The notes under the pieces: generated by a model
Databases searched by the model: none
Seen by the model: only the letters and a program-made list of their open reading frames with translations
What the model was told of the DNA's origin: nothing
Source of the DNA: Methylicorpusculum oleiharenae
GTDB lineage: Bacteria; Pseudomonadota; Gammaproteobacteria; Methylococcales; Methylomonadaceae
Assembly (NCBI RefSeq): GCF_009828925.2
Contig: NZ_WUTY02000001.1
Span: forward strand, 3,564,492-3,628,491
Direction of reading: 5' to 3'
Length of the DNA stretch: 64,000 nucleotides
Translations under genes and position numbers: made by a program
Shown here: positions 8,803 to 18,315 of the stretch, piece by piece
Position numbering within the stretch: position 1 is the stretch's first letter
Layout of the letters: each line of letters begins with the position of its first letter

Positions 8803-10470
8803 TCACTTTCGGGTTTGTGTCCGCCAAAAGTTAACAATTTGATCAACATCCAAATCATCAGGACCTTCTCTCCATCCGGTGTAGTAGTCAACATCATTAC
8901 TTTTAGGTTCGGGGTTGGGCCGATAGATCTGGACGCGTGTGGGAATAGGCGCTGCTTCACCTAAAACCAGCGCCTCGCCTCTTCCTAAAGAAGTCAGAAT
9001 GTCGGTCAAATCACCTTCAGCTTCAGGAACCAGGCCGCGAATATACGCTTGGTCATCAGGGTTTGTCGTTCTTAAACAAATAAAAGTACTGCATTGAGAG
9101 AGCATGGTCTCCGACAGTTCGGTAGGCCGCTGGCTGATGACACCGATCGAGACACCGTATTTACGGCCTTCTTTGGCAATCCTTTCCATCATTTTTTTGG
9201 TGCCATCAAACTGACCGCCTTTTTCTCGGGGAATATAGGCATGCGCTTCCTCGCAAATCAGCGTGATAGGAAACTCGCGACGCTTAGGGTTCCAATAGTT
9301 AAACTCATAAGCTAATCGGCCCACCTGAGCAGATACCGCGGGCCTGACATCGGTAGGAACTGAACTTAAATCAACAACGGTAATATTCGCTTTATTTTTT
9401 CCTAAACCAATGAACTGTCTTAGCAGATCAGGCATGGCGCCGGAATGGTTGCATTTTTTTGGCTTAAGCAGAAAATCATAGCGAACATCGTTAAAACGGC
9501 TTTGCATACGCACCAGAAACTCATCAAACTGGCCGAACAAGGCACCTTTGGTTTTACCAAAATCTTTTCGTTCTTCATTGGCGTTTTTAAACTGCATATA
9601 CAGCTCGGCCAGGGAAAAATAGATGGGGGTATCAATTGAAGCTGCGTTAAGCCCAATTTCTTTTGCTTCCTTTCGCTTGAGCTGCTGCAGAATTTCACGC
9701 ATGAAAGCCATTTGCAGGGATGCGCCTTTGTCTTCACGGTCAATAAATAAATCGATAAGCTCGGCATAGGTCATCATCCAGTAAGGCATTTCCATTTCCA
9801 TCGCATCGACGTAATTAACCATTTCTTTGGGAAATGCGGACTGAACTTGCCCGGCTTCATCTTTCCAGCAATATTCGCCGTGAAGATCCAGCATGATCAG
9901 ATGAGCCTTAGGCATGGCTCTGACGGTATGTTGAATCAAACTGGTTACGGTCCATGATTTACCGGAACCGGACTGGCCAATAATAGCAAAATGGCGACCG
10001 AATAAAGCCCTGGGATCCAGGCTTAAATGGTAGTCCTTGTGATTAGCTAATTGGCCGATATAGAATTCATAAGACCTGAACTTGGAAAAGATGGCATTGA
10101 TCTCTTTAAGGCCAACGGCATAGACCTTAGCGCCGGGTGTAGGATAATGCCTTACCCCGCGAATAAATGTACTGTCGTTCTGGATCTCCCCGACGGGAAT
10201 CAGTGAAATATACCGGTCTGTATGCCGGACTCCGCCGCTGCTGTCAAAGCGATCCTCCTCCCACATTTTATAAACAAGAGCAAGAACGTTGATATCCAAC
10301 TGCCGAATGACAACATAAGAGCCTATATTTCCTGCCAATATACTTTCACCGTCAATGGTGATCAGAGGAATATCAGTTGAGTGATGTTCGGCCAGTCTGG
10401 CTTCCATGCCATCGCCCCGCACTTCGGATAAATAACCTATCAGAACACTGCTTGAGTCATGTTCGGACAT
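8803..10470 (-). CDS. HerA/DUF87-type hexameric DNA-translocase ATPase
   Basis: The 555-residue protein has an N-terminal HerA beta-barrel-like region, a Walker A motif GQSGSGKSWTV near residue 165, Walker B ITLICEEAHAY near residue 405, and KEGRKYGVSIGVISQRP, the arginine-finger/sensor segment of HerA and FtsK-like translocases. HerA proteins work with NurA in end resection or as motors in defence systems; no nuclease gene is adjacent here. The ATG at 10470 is chosen because AAAGGT lies upstream and the N-terminal domain begins there. It is a single-gene unit with about 480 bp of repeat-bearing DNA behind its promoter. Confidence 0.82.
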   Translation of the reverse strand: MSEHDSSSVLIGYLSEVRGDGMEARLAEHHSTDIPLITIDGESILAGNIGSYVVIRQLDINVLALVYKMWEEDRFDSSGGVRHTDRYISLIPVGEIQNDSTFIRGVRHYPTPGAKVYAVGLKEINAIFSKFRSYEFYIGQLANHKDYHLSLDPRALFGRHFAIIGQSGSGKSWTVTSLIQHTVRAMPKAHLIMLDLHGEYCWKDEAGQVQSAFPKEMVNYVDAMEMEMPYWMMTYAELIDLFIDREDKGASLQMAFMREILQQLKRKEAKEIGLNAASIDTPIYFSLAELYMQFKNANEERKDFGKTKGALFGQFDEFLVRMQSRFNDVRYDFLLKPKKCNHSGAMPDLLRQFIGLGKNKANITVVDLSSVPTDVRPAVSAQVGRLAYEFNYWNPKRREFPITLICEEAHAYIPREKGGQFDGTKKMMERIAKEGRKYGVSIGVISQRPTELSETMLSQCSTFICLRTTNPDDQAYIRGLVPEAEGDLTDILTSLGRGEALVLGEAAPIPTRVQIYRPNPEPKSNDVDYYTGWREGPDDLDVDQIVNFWRTQTRK

Positions 10471-10499
10471 TTGAGTACCTTTATAAAAAACGTAATTTT

Positions 10500-10985
10500 T
10501 TAGCGTAAGTTGGGTTGCATACTTTTTGCCACCCAACAATTAACGCCATGGCCTTGAAATGTTGGGTTGGCTATCGCCAACCGCAACCTGCAGGGTGCAT
10601 TTCCATTGTTTTGTTGCACCGCTAAATAGGTACAAATAAAGTAACTACTCGCCCGCTTTGAATTAAGGGTGTAGGTGCTTGATTTCAAAGGACGCATCCA
10701 TGCGTCCCTGTAGCTCTCTGCAACATCCCTGTTGCAGAAGCCTTTTCAATCAACCACCTACACCCACTAAGATTGGAGGGGGTGAGCAGATACCAAATAA
10801 ACATAGCTCAAGCTTAGTCGAGTTTGGTAAATTGCAAAGTTAGCAAGCGTAAGTAGGGCGGCATTGGAGAGCTGTTATTAAAAATCAGCTTTGTTGAATT
10901 ATATTGTTTTCTCAGGCAAAACCATGTCCAAGTTCCACAACTGATATTTCGAGGCTTTGGTGGATAATTGATAAAATTAAGCCTA
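10500..10985. other. intergenic DNA with repeat-like palindromes
   Basis: This 480-bp gap has no convincing gene. The first part contains GGTTGGC-TATC-GCCAACC at about 10564-10581 and several GTTGGGTTG words, typical of dispersed intergenic repeats. The middle holds the nested palindrome listed separately. From 10780 to 10985 nothing definite is seen. The promoter of the HerA-like gene should lie within the first 100 bp. Confidence 0.5.
10667..10765. repeat. 99-bp nested-palindrome (MITE/REP-like) element
   Basis: The outer arms GGGTGTAGGTGCTTGATT (10667-10684) and its complement at 10748-10765 match at 17 of 18 positions. Inside are two perfect smaller hairpins, GGACGCA-TCCA-TGCGTCC (10690-10707) and CTGCAACA-TCCC-TGTTGCAG (10718-10737). 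The symmetrical design without a gene suggests a dispersed non-autonomous repeat. Only one copy was noticed in this window. Confidence 0.7.
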
Positions 10986-11213
10986 TCAGGTTTTTTCTAC
11001 CCACTCGTAAATTTCTGTCAACGCAGGGTCGCACTTGCAGCAACTGGTACCGCACGAAGTTTCTAAAGGTATTTTTTTAATTGTACCTTTACTGATCCAT
11101 TTACCCAGCATTCCCCGGATCGCATCAGCATCCATATGGAAATGATTGATCAAATCGATAAGCGCTACCTTGCGCTGGACTTTAATGTAGTCTCTAAGAT
11201 CTGACAGTATCAC
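10986..11213 (-). CDS. feoC: FeoC-like winged-helix protein with Cys cluster
   Basis: A 75-residue protein starting at the GTG at 11213, inside the end of feoB (20-bp overlap). The first two thirds form the short winged helix expected of FeoC (LSDLRDYIKVQ, ALIDLINHF, IRGMLGKWISKG). The loop SCGTSCCKCD near residue 54 holds four cysteines that could bind an iron-sulphur cluster or iron, as in other FeoC proteins. FeoC is thought to stabilise or regulate FeoB. It is the last gene of feoABC. Confidence 0.75.
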   Translation of the reverse strand: MILSDLRDYIKVQRKVALIDLINHFHMDADAIRGMLGKWISKGTIKKIPLETSCGTSCCKCDPALTEIYEWVEKT

Positions 11214-13539
11214 GGTTAACCTCCAGAGCAGTGGTTTGATCGCTTTTTCTGCCATAAAGCCATAGCCCAAACAGAACAGTGCAAAACAATGTGATTAAAC
11301 CAAGAATCCAACTGAGTGAATAAGACGGATTGCGGCTGAAAATTGCGATTTGATAAAAAACAGTGGCGCTCATATAGGCAAGCCCGGTAGTCCAGAAGAC
11401 CACAAATAACGTCCAGCCCAGATCGGTCTCCCGGTATATGGCCGCCGTTGCAGCAACGCAGGGAGCATAAAGCAATATGAACAATAAATAGGCAAAAGCG
11501 CCCGCCTTTCCGTCGAAACTCGCTCTCATCGCTGTAAATGTCCTGGTATCGACTTCCTGTTCTGCAGATGCGTTCTCTATATCGCTGACATCGCCGATAT
11601 TCAAGCCTAAAGGGTCTAATACGTTATCAGCTACATCTTTTAAATTATTAGGAATTGTTAATAAAGCTTCAGTCAGCGCATCTCCAAGATCAAAACCAAC
11701 CTCGCTTTCTGTGTCTGAGTTTTCAGCGCCCATTTGGCTGTATAAAGCATCCAGTGTTCCGACAACCGCTTCTTTGGCCAGAATTCCGGTAAAAATTCCG
11801 ACAGTGGCGGGCCAGTTTTCATTGCTTACGCCCATAGGATGAAAAGCCGGTGTGAGGGCCTTACCAATCTCGCTTAATACCGATTTGTCCGTGTTCTCTT
11901 TGCCAAAACTGCCGTCAACCCCCAACGCATTGAGAAAGTTAAGTACCAGCACCATGGGGACAATGACTTTTCCTGCATTAATGATAAATGCTTTTAATCT
12001 ATCCCAAGTTCTTAAAAGAACACCACGTAAAGTGGGCATGTGGTAGGCGGGAAGTTCCATGATAAAAGGCGTTGAAGAACCTTTAAAGAGTGTGTGACGC
12101 ATAATTAAACCGGTCAGCACAGCGACTGTAATGCCGAACAGATACAGGCCAAAAACCAGGTTTTGTCCCCCGACTGGAAAAAATGCCGCGGCAAAAAGCG
12201 CATAAACCGGGAGTCTTGCGCCGCATGACATAAAAGGATTCATTAAATTAGTCAATATGCGGTCGCGCTGACTATCCAAAGTCCGTGTAGCCATGATGGC
12301 CGGGACATTACAACCAAATCCCACAATCATCGGCACGAACGACTTTCCTGGCAAGCCTATAAACCGCATAAACCGGTCGACAACAAAGGCTGCTCTAGAC
12401 ATATAGCCGGAATCTTCCAGTGCCGATAAAAAAAGAAATAAAAATCCGACAATCGGGATAAAAGTCGTTACAACCTGGACTCCGCCCCCTACGCCATTCG
12501 CAAGTAAAACGATGAGCCATTCAGGCCAGTTCATGCTGTTTAACACGGCCGTCAGCCCATCAACCAGAAAAGCGCCGGATAATTGATCAAAAAAATCAAC
12601 AAATGCGCTGCCTATGTTAATGGTGAACATAAACATTGCGTACATAACCAACAGAAAGATAGGTATGCCCAGAAAGCGATTAAGCACTACCCTGTCGATT
12701 ACATCGGTTGTATGCCGATTGATTTGGTTTTTTCTTGTAACACACAATTGCGTGATTGTATTGACAAAACCATAGCGGGCATCTGCCGCTAAAATATCAA
12801 TTTCATCATCGGTTTCGCTTTCAACCTGTCTTTGCAGTTCGATAACGTGTTGTGTCAGATTGGTTCCGGCAATTGCCCTAGCTAAAGTGTCATCTTCCAA
12901 AAGCCTAATTGCCAGCCATCTCAAATCACACCCTGCCTGATAAGCGGCATCACTTAATGGAATGGAAATTTTACTGATGGCTTGTTCGAGAGCGGGCGCG
13001 TACTCAATCAGGACGAAAGGTATGGGTTTGGCTGAAGCTGAACGGATAATTTCTTGTTTTAACTGCAAAAGCCCCTGACCCTGCGCCGCACTGATAGGCA
13101 CCACAGGGCAGCCGATTTGCTCAGACAGTGTATCGATATCAATCGTTAGACCACGTTCTTTAAGTGCGTCCATCATATTCAGCACCAAAATCATCGGTAC
13201 TTTCATCTCAATCAATTGAGAGGTTAAATAAAGATTTCTTTCAATGTTAGAAGCATCAACAATATTGATGATTAAATCAGCTTCATGAGAGGCTACAAAA
13301 TCTCTGGCCACTTTTTCATCCAGAGCGACCTGATCGTCAGCAGCTTCTAAAGAATAGGTTCCAGGCAAATCGACTAATTCAATTTGTTTGTTGTCAAAAA
13401 AGAACTCCCCGGTTTTTTTCTCAACTGTAACGCCGGGCCAATTACCTACATGCTGTCTGGCACCGGTTAAAGCATTGAATAGTGTCGTTTTACCGCAATT
13501 TGGATTTCCGACTACGCCAACTACAAAATCAGCTTTCAT
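11194..13539 (-). CDS. feoB: ferrous iron transporter B
   Basis: FeoB imports Fe(II) across the inner membrane. The N-terminal G domain has GNPNCGKTTLFN near residue 11, DLPGTYSL (G3) and LNMMD (G4). The membrane part from about residue 280 shows the two Cys-bearing gate motifs, GFGCNVPAIMATR and the later cytoplasmic and membrane segments, including APCVAATAA near residue 697. Length 781 is normal. The start ATG overlaps the feoA stop (ATGA-type junction), and feoC overlaps its end. The upstream Fur-box-like sequence implies iron-repressed expression. Confidence 0.96.
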   Translation of the reverse strand: MKADFVVGVVGNPNCGKTTLFNALTGARQHVGNWPGVTVEKKTGEFFFDNKQIELVDLPGTYSLEAADDQVALDEKVARDFVASHEADLIINIVDASNIERNLYLTSQLIEMKVPMILVLNMMDALKERGLTIDIDTLSEQIGCPVVPISAAQGQGLLQLKQEIIRSASAKPIPFVLIEYAPALEQAISKISIPLSDAAYQAGCDLRWLAIRLLEDDTLARAIAGTNLTQHVIELQRQVESETDDEIDILAADARYGFVNTITQLCVTRKNQINRHTTDVIDRVVLNRFLGIPIFLLVMYAMFMFTINIGSAFVDFFDQLSGAFLVDGLTAVLNSMNWPEWLIVLLANGVGGGVQVVTTFIPIVGFLFLFLSALEDSGYMSRAAFVVDRFMRFIGLPGKSFVPMIVGFGCNVPAIMATRTLDSQRDRILTNLMNPFMSCGARLPVYALFAAAFFPVGGQNLVFGLYLFGITVAVLTGLIMRHTLFKGSSTPFIMELPAYHMPTLRGVLLRTWDRLKAFIINAGKVIVPMVLVLNFLNALGVDGSFGKENTDKSVLSEIGKALTPAFHPMGVSNENWPATVGIFTGILAKEAVVGTLDALYSQMGAENSDTESEVGFDLGDALTEALLTIPNNLKDVADNVLDPLGLNIGDVSDIENASAEQEVDTRTFTAMRASFDGKAGAFAYLLFILLYAPCVAATAAIYRETDLGWTLFVVFWTTGLAYMSATVFYQIAIFSRNPSYSLSWILGLITLFCTVLFGLWLYGRKSDQTTALEVNRDTVRS

Positions 13540-13772
13540 TAGAGTTTCTCGATCAATAAAACCGAAGCTTCGTCTTTACGCAAGGTAAGAGAGAAGCCCC
13601 TTAATTTAATTTCAATAGGATCACCCATTGGAGCAAACCGCGTCACACTGAATTCTGTTCCGGGTGTAAGCCCCATAGCCAGCAATTTTTTCCGATAGGC
13701 TTTTGAAGTTTTATCAAATCCAACGACACGGCCTGAATCACCTGTTGTTAGGTTCTTCAAACTTAAAGTCAT
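13539..13772 (-). CDS. feoA: ferrous iron transport protein A
   Basis: A 77-residue SH3-like protein required for FeoB function. The segment GFDKTSKAYRKKLLAMGLTP followed by GTEFSVTRFAPMGDPIEI and the closing RGFSLTLRKDEA is the standard FeoA pattern. It is the first gene of feoABC on the minus strand, with its stop overlapping the feoB start by one base. A Fur-box-like site lies about 45 bp upstream of the ATG. Confidence 0.94.
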   Translation of the reverse strand: MTLSLKNLTTGDSGRVVGFDKTSKAYRKKLLAMGLTPGTEFSVTRFAPMGDPIEIKLRGFSLTLRKDEASVLLIEKL

Positions 13773-13816
13773 ATTGATCTACTCCGGTTAAGTGCTCACA
13801 TGTTACAAAAAATTAG

Positions 13817-13839
13817 TATTAATAATAATTCTCATTTGA
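13817..13839 (-). promoter_or_regulatory. candidate Fur box upstream of feoA
   Basis: Read on the minus strand, ATGAGAATTATTATT (13821-13835) matches 12 of 15 bases of the Fur consensus core ATGATAATCATTATC. It lies in an AT-rich stretch 45-65 bp before feoA, where the promoter should be. Iron-dependent repression by Fur is the expected regulation of feo operons. Confidence 0.6.
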
Positions 13840-13931
13840 TAGCAATATAACATACATGCAAATGCTGTCAAATTTAACCTGTCTGACTTTACTTTTAATG
13901 CGGGATGAGATGAAAGTGGAGCCTGATAAGT

Positions 13932-14171
13932 TTACTTGTCGGAAAACTTATTCAGTTTGGAGTTTTGAGATTTTAATTTGAAGATTTCATTTGCAGCGAC
14001 CAAGTATCCAATAAGGATGCCGGCAAACAACTCTATGGTGAGAGCTACAACTAGAGGAAGAGAGATGCTAAAGAAAAATAAATTGATCTCTATCCATTGA
14101 AAATTAAGTATTGAAAAAATCAACGCAACAGAAAAAATTAATATAAAAACAATGGCGACTATTAGTTTCAT
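13932..14171 (-). CDS. lapA: LapA-family (DUF1049) small inner-membrane protein
   Basis: The 79-residue protein has two hydrophobic helices (about residues 3-24 and 37-60) followed by a short charged tail, FKLKSQNSKLNKF. This is the N-terminal membrane layout of lipopolysaccharide assembly protein A, which with LapB controls LpxC turnover and LPS synthesis. Its position directly after ihfB is the usual gammaproteobacterial place for lapA; lapB is not found next to it here. The protein is somewhat shorter than the E. coli one. Confidence 0.72.
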   Translation of the reverse strand: MKLIVAIVFILIFSVALIFSILNFQWIEINLFFFSISLPLVVALTIELFAGILIGYLVAANEIFKLKSQNSKLNKFSDK

Positions 14172-14204
14172 TTAATTTATTACTGTACCGCGCTGATTTA
14201 ATGA

Positions 14205-14510
14205 TTAATCGACAATATTGCATTTTTCCCGCGATTCATCAACACGATCGCGAAGTTCCTTCCCTGGTTTAAAATGGGGAACATATTTCTTTGGCAAGGC
14301 GACAGAATCACCCGTTTTGGGGTTTCTTCCCATTCTTGCGTCACGCTCATGCAAGGAAAAGCTGCCAAATCCCCGAATTTCAATTCTTTCGTTTGAGGCC
14401 AGTGAAAGACTCATTTGTTCAATTATACACTTGACTGCCAATTCAACATCTTTGAGAGCCAAATGAGGTTGTTGTTTGGCAAGCGCTTCAATTAGTTCCG
14501 ATTTTGTCAC
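14205..14510 (-). CDS. ihfB: integration host factor subunit beta
   Basis: IHF beta pairs with IHF alpha to bend DNA in replication, recombination and transcription control. The 101-residue protein shows the HU/IHF fold and the DNA-binding arm with [20 protein letters not shown] near residue 62. The start is the GTG at 14510, which has AGGA eight bases upstream and gives [12 protein letters not shown], the normal N-terminus; an upstream reading would add ten unlikely residues. It follows rpsA, with a stem-loop between them. Confidence 0.93.
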   Translation of the reverse strand: MTKSELIEALAKQQPHLALKDVELAVKCIIEQMSLSLASNERIEIRGFGSFSLHERDARMGRNPKTGDSVALPKKYVPHFKPGKELRDRVDESREKCNIVD

Positions 14511-14541
14511 ATTCTGTCCTGCGAAGATGAATAAAATCAAA

Positions 14542-14564
14542 GGGTGTGCAATAGCTGCACACCC
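14542..14564 (-). terminator. stem-loop between rpsA and ihfB
   Basis: A perfect 9-bp stem, GGGTGTGCA with TGCACACCC, and a 5-base loop lie 16 bp after the rpsA stop. On the minus strand it is followed by TTTGATTTTATT, a broken T run, so it probably terminates part of the rpsA transcripts and lowers ihfB expression. Confidence 0.65.
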
Positions 14565-14579
14565 GTATCCTTATTGCGA

Positions 14580-16241
14580 TTATTTTTCCATTTGTTTAAA
14601 AATATCACCCAATGTCGGCGTGCCTGCCGCTTGCTGGGTGTAATCTTTAATTGCCTCGGATTCTTCATCCTGATCTTTGGCTTTAATGGACAGTGAAATA
14701 GTTTTGCTTTTCTTATCGATGCCGATAAATTTAGCTTCTATTTTTTCACCTTCTTTCAGGAATGTACGCGCATCTTCAACTCTGTCGCGTTGAATTTCAG
14801 ATGCTCTCAAGTAGCCTTCAACATTGTCGGCCAGCATGATTACCGCGCCTTTAGCATCAACTTCTTTGATAGTACCCAACACCAAGCTACCTTTCTCGTT
14901 AGAGGCAAGGAAGTTTTGGAAAGGGTCTTGTTCTAATTGCTTGATGCCTAAAGAAATGCGTTCGCGTTCTGCATCGACGGCCAAAATAACAGTCTCTACA
15001 TCATCACCTTTTTTGTAATCGCGTGCCGCAGCTTCAGTATCATCGGTCCACGAAATATCAGACATATGAACCAAGCCATCGATACCGCCATCCAGTCCAA
15101 TGAAAATACCGAAGTCAGTGATTGACTTGATTTTTCCAGTGATCTTATCGCCTTTATTATGGGTTGCAGCAAATTCATCCCATGGATTGGTTTTGCATTG
15201 CTTCATGCCGAGTGAAATACGACGACGTTCTTCATCGATTTCAAGCACCATGACTTCGACTTCATCGCCCAACTGCACAACCTTGGAAGGATTGACGTTC
15301 TTGTTGGTCCAATCCATTTCTGAAACGTGAACCAGACCTTCTACGCCCTCTTCGATTTCGATAAAGCAACCGTAATCAGTCAGGTTATTAACTTTGCCGA
15401 ATACACGGGTACCGGCAGGATATCTGCGTGCGATGTTTTGCCATGGATCTTCACCCATTTGCTTCATGCCCAGAGAAACCCGGTTTTTCTCTTTATCAAA
15501 CTTCAGGACTCTAACTTGAATTTCTTGACCAATTTCTACGCATTCAGACGGATGGCGAACACGACGCCAAGCCATATCGGTAATGTGCAACAAACCATCA
15601 ATGCCGCCCAAATCAATAAATGCACCGTAGTCAGTCAGATTTTTAACAACGCCGGTAACAATTGCGCCTTCGCTAAGCGTTTTCAGCAATTCTTCTCTTT
15701 CTGCGCTGTACTCTTTCTCAACGACTGCACGGCGAGACAAGACGACGTTATTGCGTTTTTGATCAATCTTTATAACTTTGAATTCCAAGTCACGATTTTC
15801 AAGGAATGTAGTATCGCGAATAGGTCGAACATCAACCAAAGAACCAGGGAGAAACGCCCGCAATGCGCCGACTGATACTGTAAAGCCGCCACGTACTTTT
15901 CCAGTGATACGGCCCGTAATGGTCTTATCATCTGAAAATGCAGATTCCAACTCACCCCAGGCTTTGTTTTTCTTAGCTTTGTCACGAGAAAGAAGAGTAG
16001 AACCTAAACCGTCTTCAAACAAATCGAGGGCGACTTCAATTACATCGCCTACTTCAACTTCCAAATCACCATCGGCATTCAAGAACTGCCATTTTGGAAT
16101 GATACCCTCAGATTTGGCTTGAGTGCTGACAATAACGAATTCATTTTCGATATCTACAACGGTACCCATTAACATCGCACCAGGACGCATTTCGGTCTTG
16201 GCTAAACTTTCTTCAAATAAATCAGCAAAGCTTTCGCTCAT
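14580..16241 (-). CDS. rpsA: 30S ribosomal protein S1
   Basis: S1 binds mRNA leaders and helps the 30S subunit start translation. Six S1 (OB-fold) repeats can be followed, for example [40 protein letters not shown] and [20 protein letters not shown]. The 553-residue length is as expected. The ATG at 16241 is chosen because GAAAGAAG lies before it and the protein then starts [13 protein letters not shown]. It is downstream of cmk, as in E. coli. Confidence 0.97.
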   Translation of the reverse strand: MSESFADLFEESLAKTEMRPGAMLMGTVVDIENEFVIVSTQAKSEGIIPKWQFLNADGDLEVEVGDVIEVALDLFEDGLGSTLLSRDKAKKNKAWGELESAFSDDKTITGRITGKVRGGFTVSVGALRAFLPGSLVDVRPIRDTTFLENRDLEFKVIKIDQKRNNVVLSRRAVVEKEYSAEREELLKTLSEGAIVTGVVKNLTDYGAFIDLGGIDGLLHITDMAWRRVRHPSECVEIGQEIQVRVLKFDKEKNRVSLGMKQMGEDPWQNIARRYPAGTRVFGKVNNLTDYGCFIEIEEGVEGLVHVSEMDWTNKNVNPSKVVQLGDEVEVMVLEIDEERRRISLGMKQCKTNPWDEFAATHNKGDKITGKIKSITDFGIFIGLDGGIDGLVHMSDISWTDDTEAAARDYKKGDDVETVILAVDAERERISLGIKQLEQDPFQNFLASNEKGSLVLGTIKEVDAKGAVIMLADNVEGYLRASEIQRDRVEDARTFLKEGEKIEAKFIGIDKKSKTISLSIKAKDQDEESEAIKDYTQQAAGTPTLGDIFKQMEK

Positions 16242-16338
16242 TATCTTCTTTCCCAAGCTTGTTTTATCTTTACAAGCTTATATTTTTTATCAAAGTTAAG
16301 AAAAACCGCCTGTATTTAGCGGCAACCATTTTTATTAC

Positions 16339-16995
16339 TCAAGGGATTAGTGCAAGCACTTCAGCGATAACTGATTCAATGCTCATAGTTGAAGAGTCGA
16401 TCAAAACAGCATCCTCTGCTATTATCAACGGCGCTGATGCTCGCTCGCGATCCCTGCGATCCCGCTCTTCTATCTCACAAGTAATCTGCGCAAGGTTAGC
16501 ATCAATTCCTTTCTCTTTCAACTGTTTATAGCGCCTTAATGCTCTTTCATCGGCACTTGCCGTTAAAAACACCTTAATTTTTGCTTCCGGAAAAACGACA
16601 GTTCCCATGTCCCTCCCATCAGCAACCAATCCGGGCAATACCTTAAAATCCCTTTGTTTTTGAAGTAAAACCCGTCTAACTTCAGGCCATGCAGCAACGA
16701 TTGAGGCTGATTTAGCTGTCGATTCAAGGGACAATAGCTGCGTAATATTCTCACCGTTCAAAAAAACGCTTAATTCATCACCACAATCAAAAGCCAGTTC
16801 CATTTTTTCAGCAACAGCTGCCGCCGAGGATTCATTGTTGATATCGATTCCTGCAATTGACGCGGCTATTGCCAAAGACCGGTATATAGAACCGCTGTCA
16901 AGATAATTCCAATTCAGTTTTCTAGCCACAGCACGGCTAACCGTGCCTTTTCCCGCCCCACTTGGACCGTCTATTGTTAACACCGGAACTGTCAT
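16339..16995 (-). CDS. cmk: cytidylate kinase
   Basis: The enzyme phosphorylates CMP and dCMP with ATP. The P-loop GPSGAGKGTVSRAVA near residue 10, the substrate-binding YLDSGSIYRSLA near residue 31, and VADGRDMGTVVFP plus the lid RDRRDRERASAPL are all present in a normal 218-residue length. The start overlaps the aroA stop by 4 bp (ATGA), so the two genes are translationally coupled. Neighbouring rpsA is the usual partner. Confidence 0.96.
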   Translation of the reverse strand: MTVPVLTIDGPSGAGKGTVSRAVARKLNWNYLDSGSIYRSLAIAASIAGIDINNESSAAAVAEKMELAFDCGDELSVFLNGENITQLLSLESTAKSASIVAAWPEVRRVLLQKQRDFKVLPGLVADGRDMGTVVFPEAKIKVFLTASADERALRRYKQLKEKGIDANLAQITCEIEERDRRDRERASAPLIIAEDAVLIDSSTMSIESVIAEVLALIP

Positions 16996-18314
16996 GACGC
17001 TTGCTCGCTGATCAGCTTAAGGCCCAGTTTGGTCGCTATGCTGACAAACTCAGGAAAAGAGGTGTTTACATTCTCACAATCCTCAATCTCGATAGGTCCA
17101 CTGGCTTTAAGTCCTGCAATGGAAAATGCCATCGCGATTCTATGATCTCCATGAGAAATTACCCTGCCCGCCCCTATGGGCCCACCCTGGATAATCATGC
17201 CGTCTGCTGTCGGTTCAGCATCGATGCCGAGAACTTGTAAACCATCCGCCATGACTTGAATGCGATCAGATTCCTTGACTCTTAATTCCTCTGCACCGGA
17301 TAAACGTGTTTGCCCTTGTGCACAAGCGGCGGCAACAAATAATACAGGGAACTCATCAATTGCAAGAGGAACCAATGCGTCTGGTATATCAATCCCGGTT
17401 AAGGGGCTTGAAACCACATGCAGATCAGCTACCGGTTCGCCGCCAACGATGCGCTCATTGAGAACCTCAATCTTGGCTCCCATCAATCTGAGTATGTCAA
17501 TAACACCTGTTCGGGTTGGATTGATGCCGACATGACGCAGGACAATATCCGAACCAGGCGCGATTGAGGCACCCACCAAGAAAAAAGCAGCGGATGATAT
17601 ATCACTGGGCACGTCGATATCATTCGCTGTCAATGATCCTTTTGCACTGATTGAAACTTTAGAACCCTGTTTTTCGACCGGATATGAAAAACCGCTTAGC
17701 ATGCGCTCGGTATGATCGCGTGTTGGCGCGGGCTCGGTAACCGAGGTTATCCCCTTTGCATACATACCGGCCAATAGCAGGCATGACTTGACCTGGGCGC
17801 TTGCCATGGGCATTTGGTAATCAATGCCTTTGAGTTTGCCCGCCTGGCCTTTTATCTTGAGAGGTGCAGTCCCTTTTTCAGTTGTTTCAATCTCGGCGCC
17901 CATTTCAGCCAAAGGCTCCGTAACCCGTTTCATGGGTCTTCCTGAAAGCGATTTATCACCGGTTAATTCGGAATCAAATGCCTGCCCTGCCAGCAAACCC
18001 GACAGCAAGCGCATTGAAGTCCCCGAATTACCGAGATACAAAGGCTTTTGCGGTGCGGTTAGGCCGTGTTTACCTACACCATAGATAGTCAGCTCACCGT
18101 CTTTCGGACCTTCAATTCTGACGCCCATATCCCGGAATGCCTGCAAGGTAGCTAAAGCATCTTCGGCCTGGAGAAATCCTTTAACGTGAGTTATGCCTTC
18201 AGCCAATGAACCCAGCATGATAGATCGATGAGATATTGACTTGTCTCCTGGAACTCTTGCACTACCATTAAGACTTCCACCGGGCTGAACTATAAAAGTA
18301 ACTGTTTTAGACAT
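16992..18314 (-). CDS. aroA: 3-phosphoshikimate 1-carboxyvinyltransferase (EPSP synthase)
   Basis: The enzyme joins PEP to shikimate-3-phosphate in the chorismate pathway. Motifs seen: RVPGDKSISHRSIML near residue 20, LGNSGTSMRLLSGLLAG near residue 94, LRVKESDRI and the C-terminal DHRIAMAFSIAGL. The 440-residue length and the GNSGTSMRL form fit class II-like bacterial enzymes. It lies one base after tyrA and overlaps cmk by 4 bp, inside the aromatic amino acid run. Confidence 0.96.
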   Translation of the reverse strand: MSKTVTFIVQPGGSLNGSARVPGDKSISHRSIMLGSLAEGITHVKGFLQAEDALATLQAFRDMGVRIEGPKDGELTIYGVGKHGLTAPQKPLYLGNSGTSMRLLSGLLAGQAFDSELTGDKSLSGRPMKRVTEPLAEMGAEIETTEKGTAPLKIKGQAGKLKGIDYQMPMASAQVKSCLLLAGMYAKGITSVTEPAPTRDHTERMLSGFSYPVEKQGSKVSISAKGSLTANDIDVPSDISSAAFFLVGASIAPGSDIVLRHVGINPTRTGVIDILRLMGAKIEVLNERIVGGEPVADLHVVSSPLTGIDIPDALVPLAIDEFPVLFVAAACAQGQTRLSGAEELRVKESDRIQVMADGLQVLGIDAEPTADGMIIQGGPIGAGRVISHGDHRIAMAFSIAGLKASGPIEIEDCENVNTSFPEFVSIATKLGLKLISEQAS

Positions 18315-18315
18315 A

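Noticed and set aside
8803-10470. HerA-like gene as part of a HerA-NurA or HerA-Sir2/DUF4297 defence pair
   Set aside because: No nuclease or Sir2-like gene is adjacent; the neighbours are a convergent lipoprotein gene and repeat DNA.
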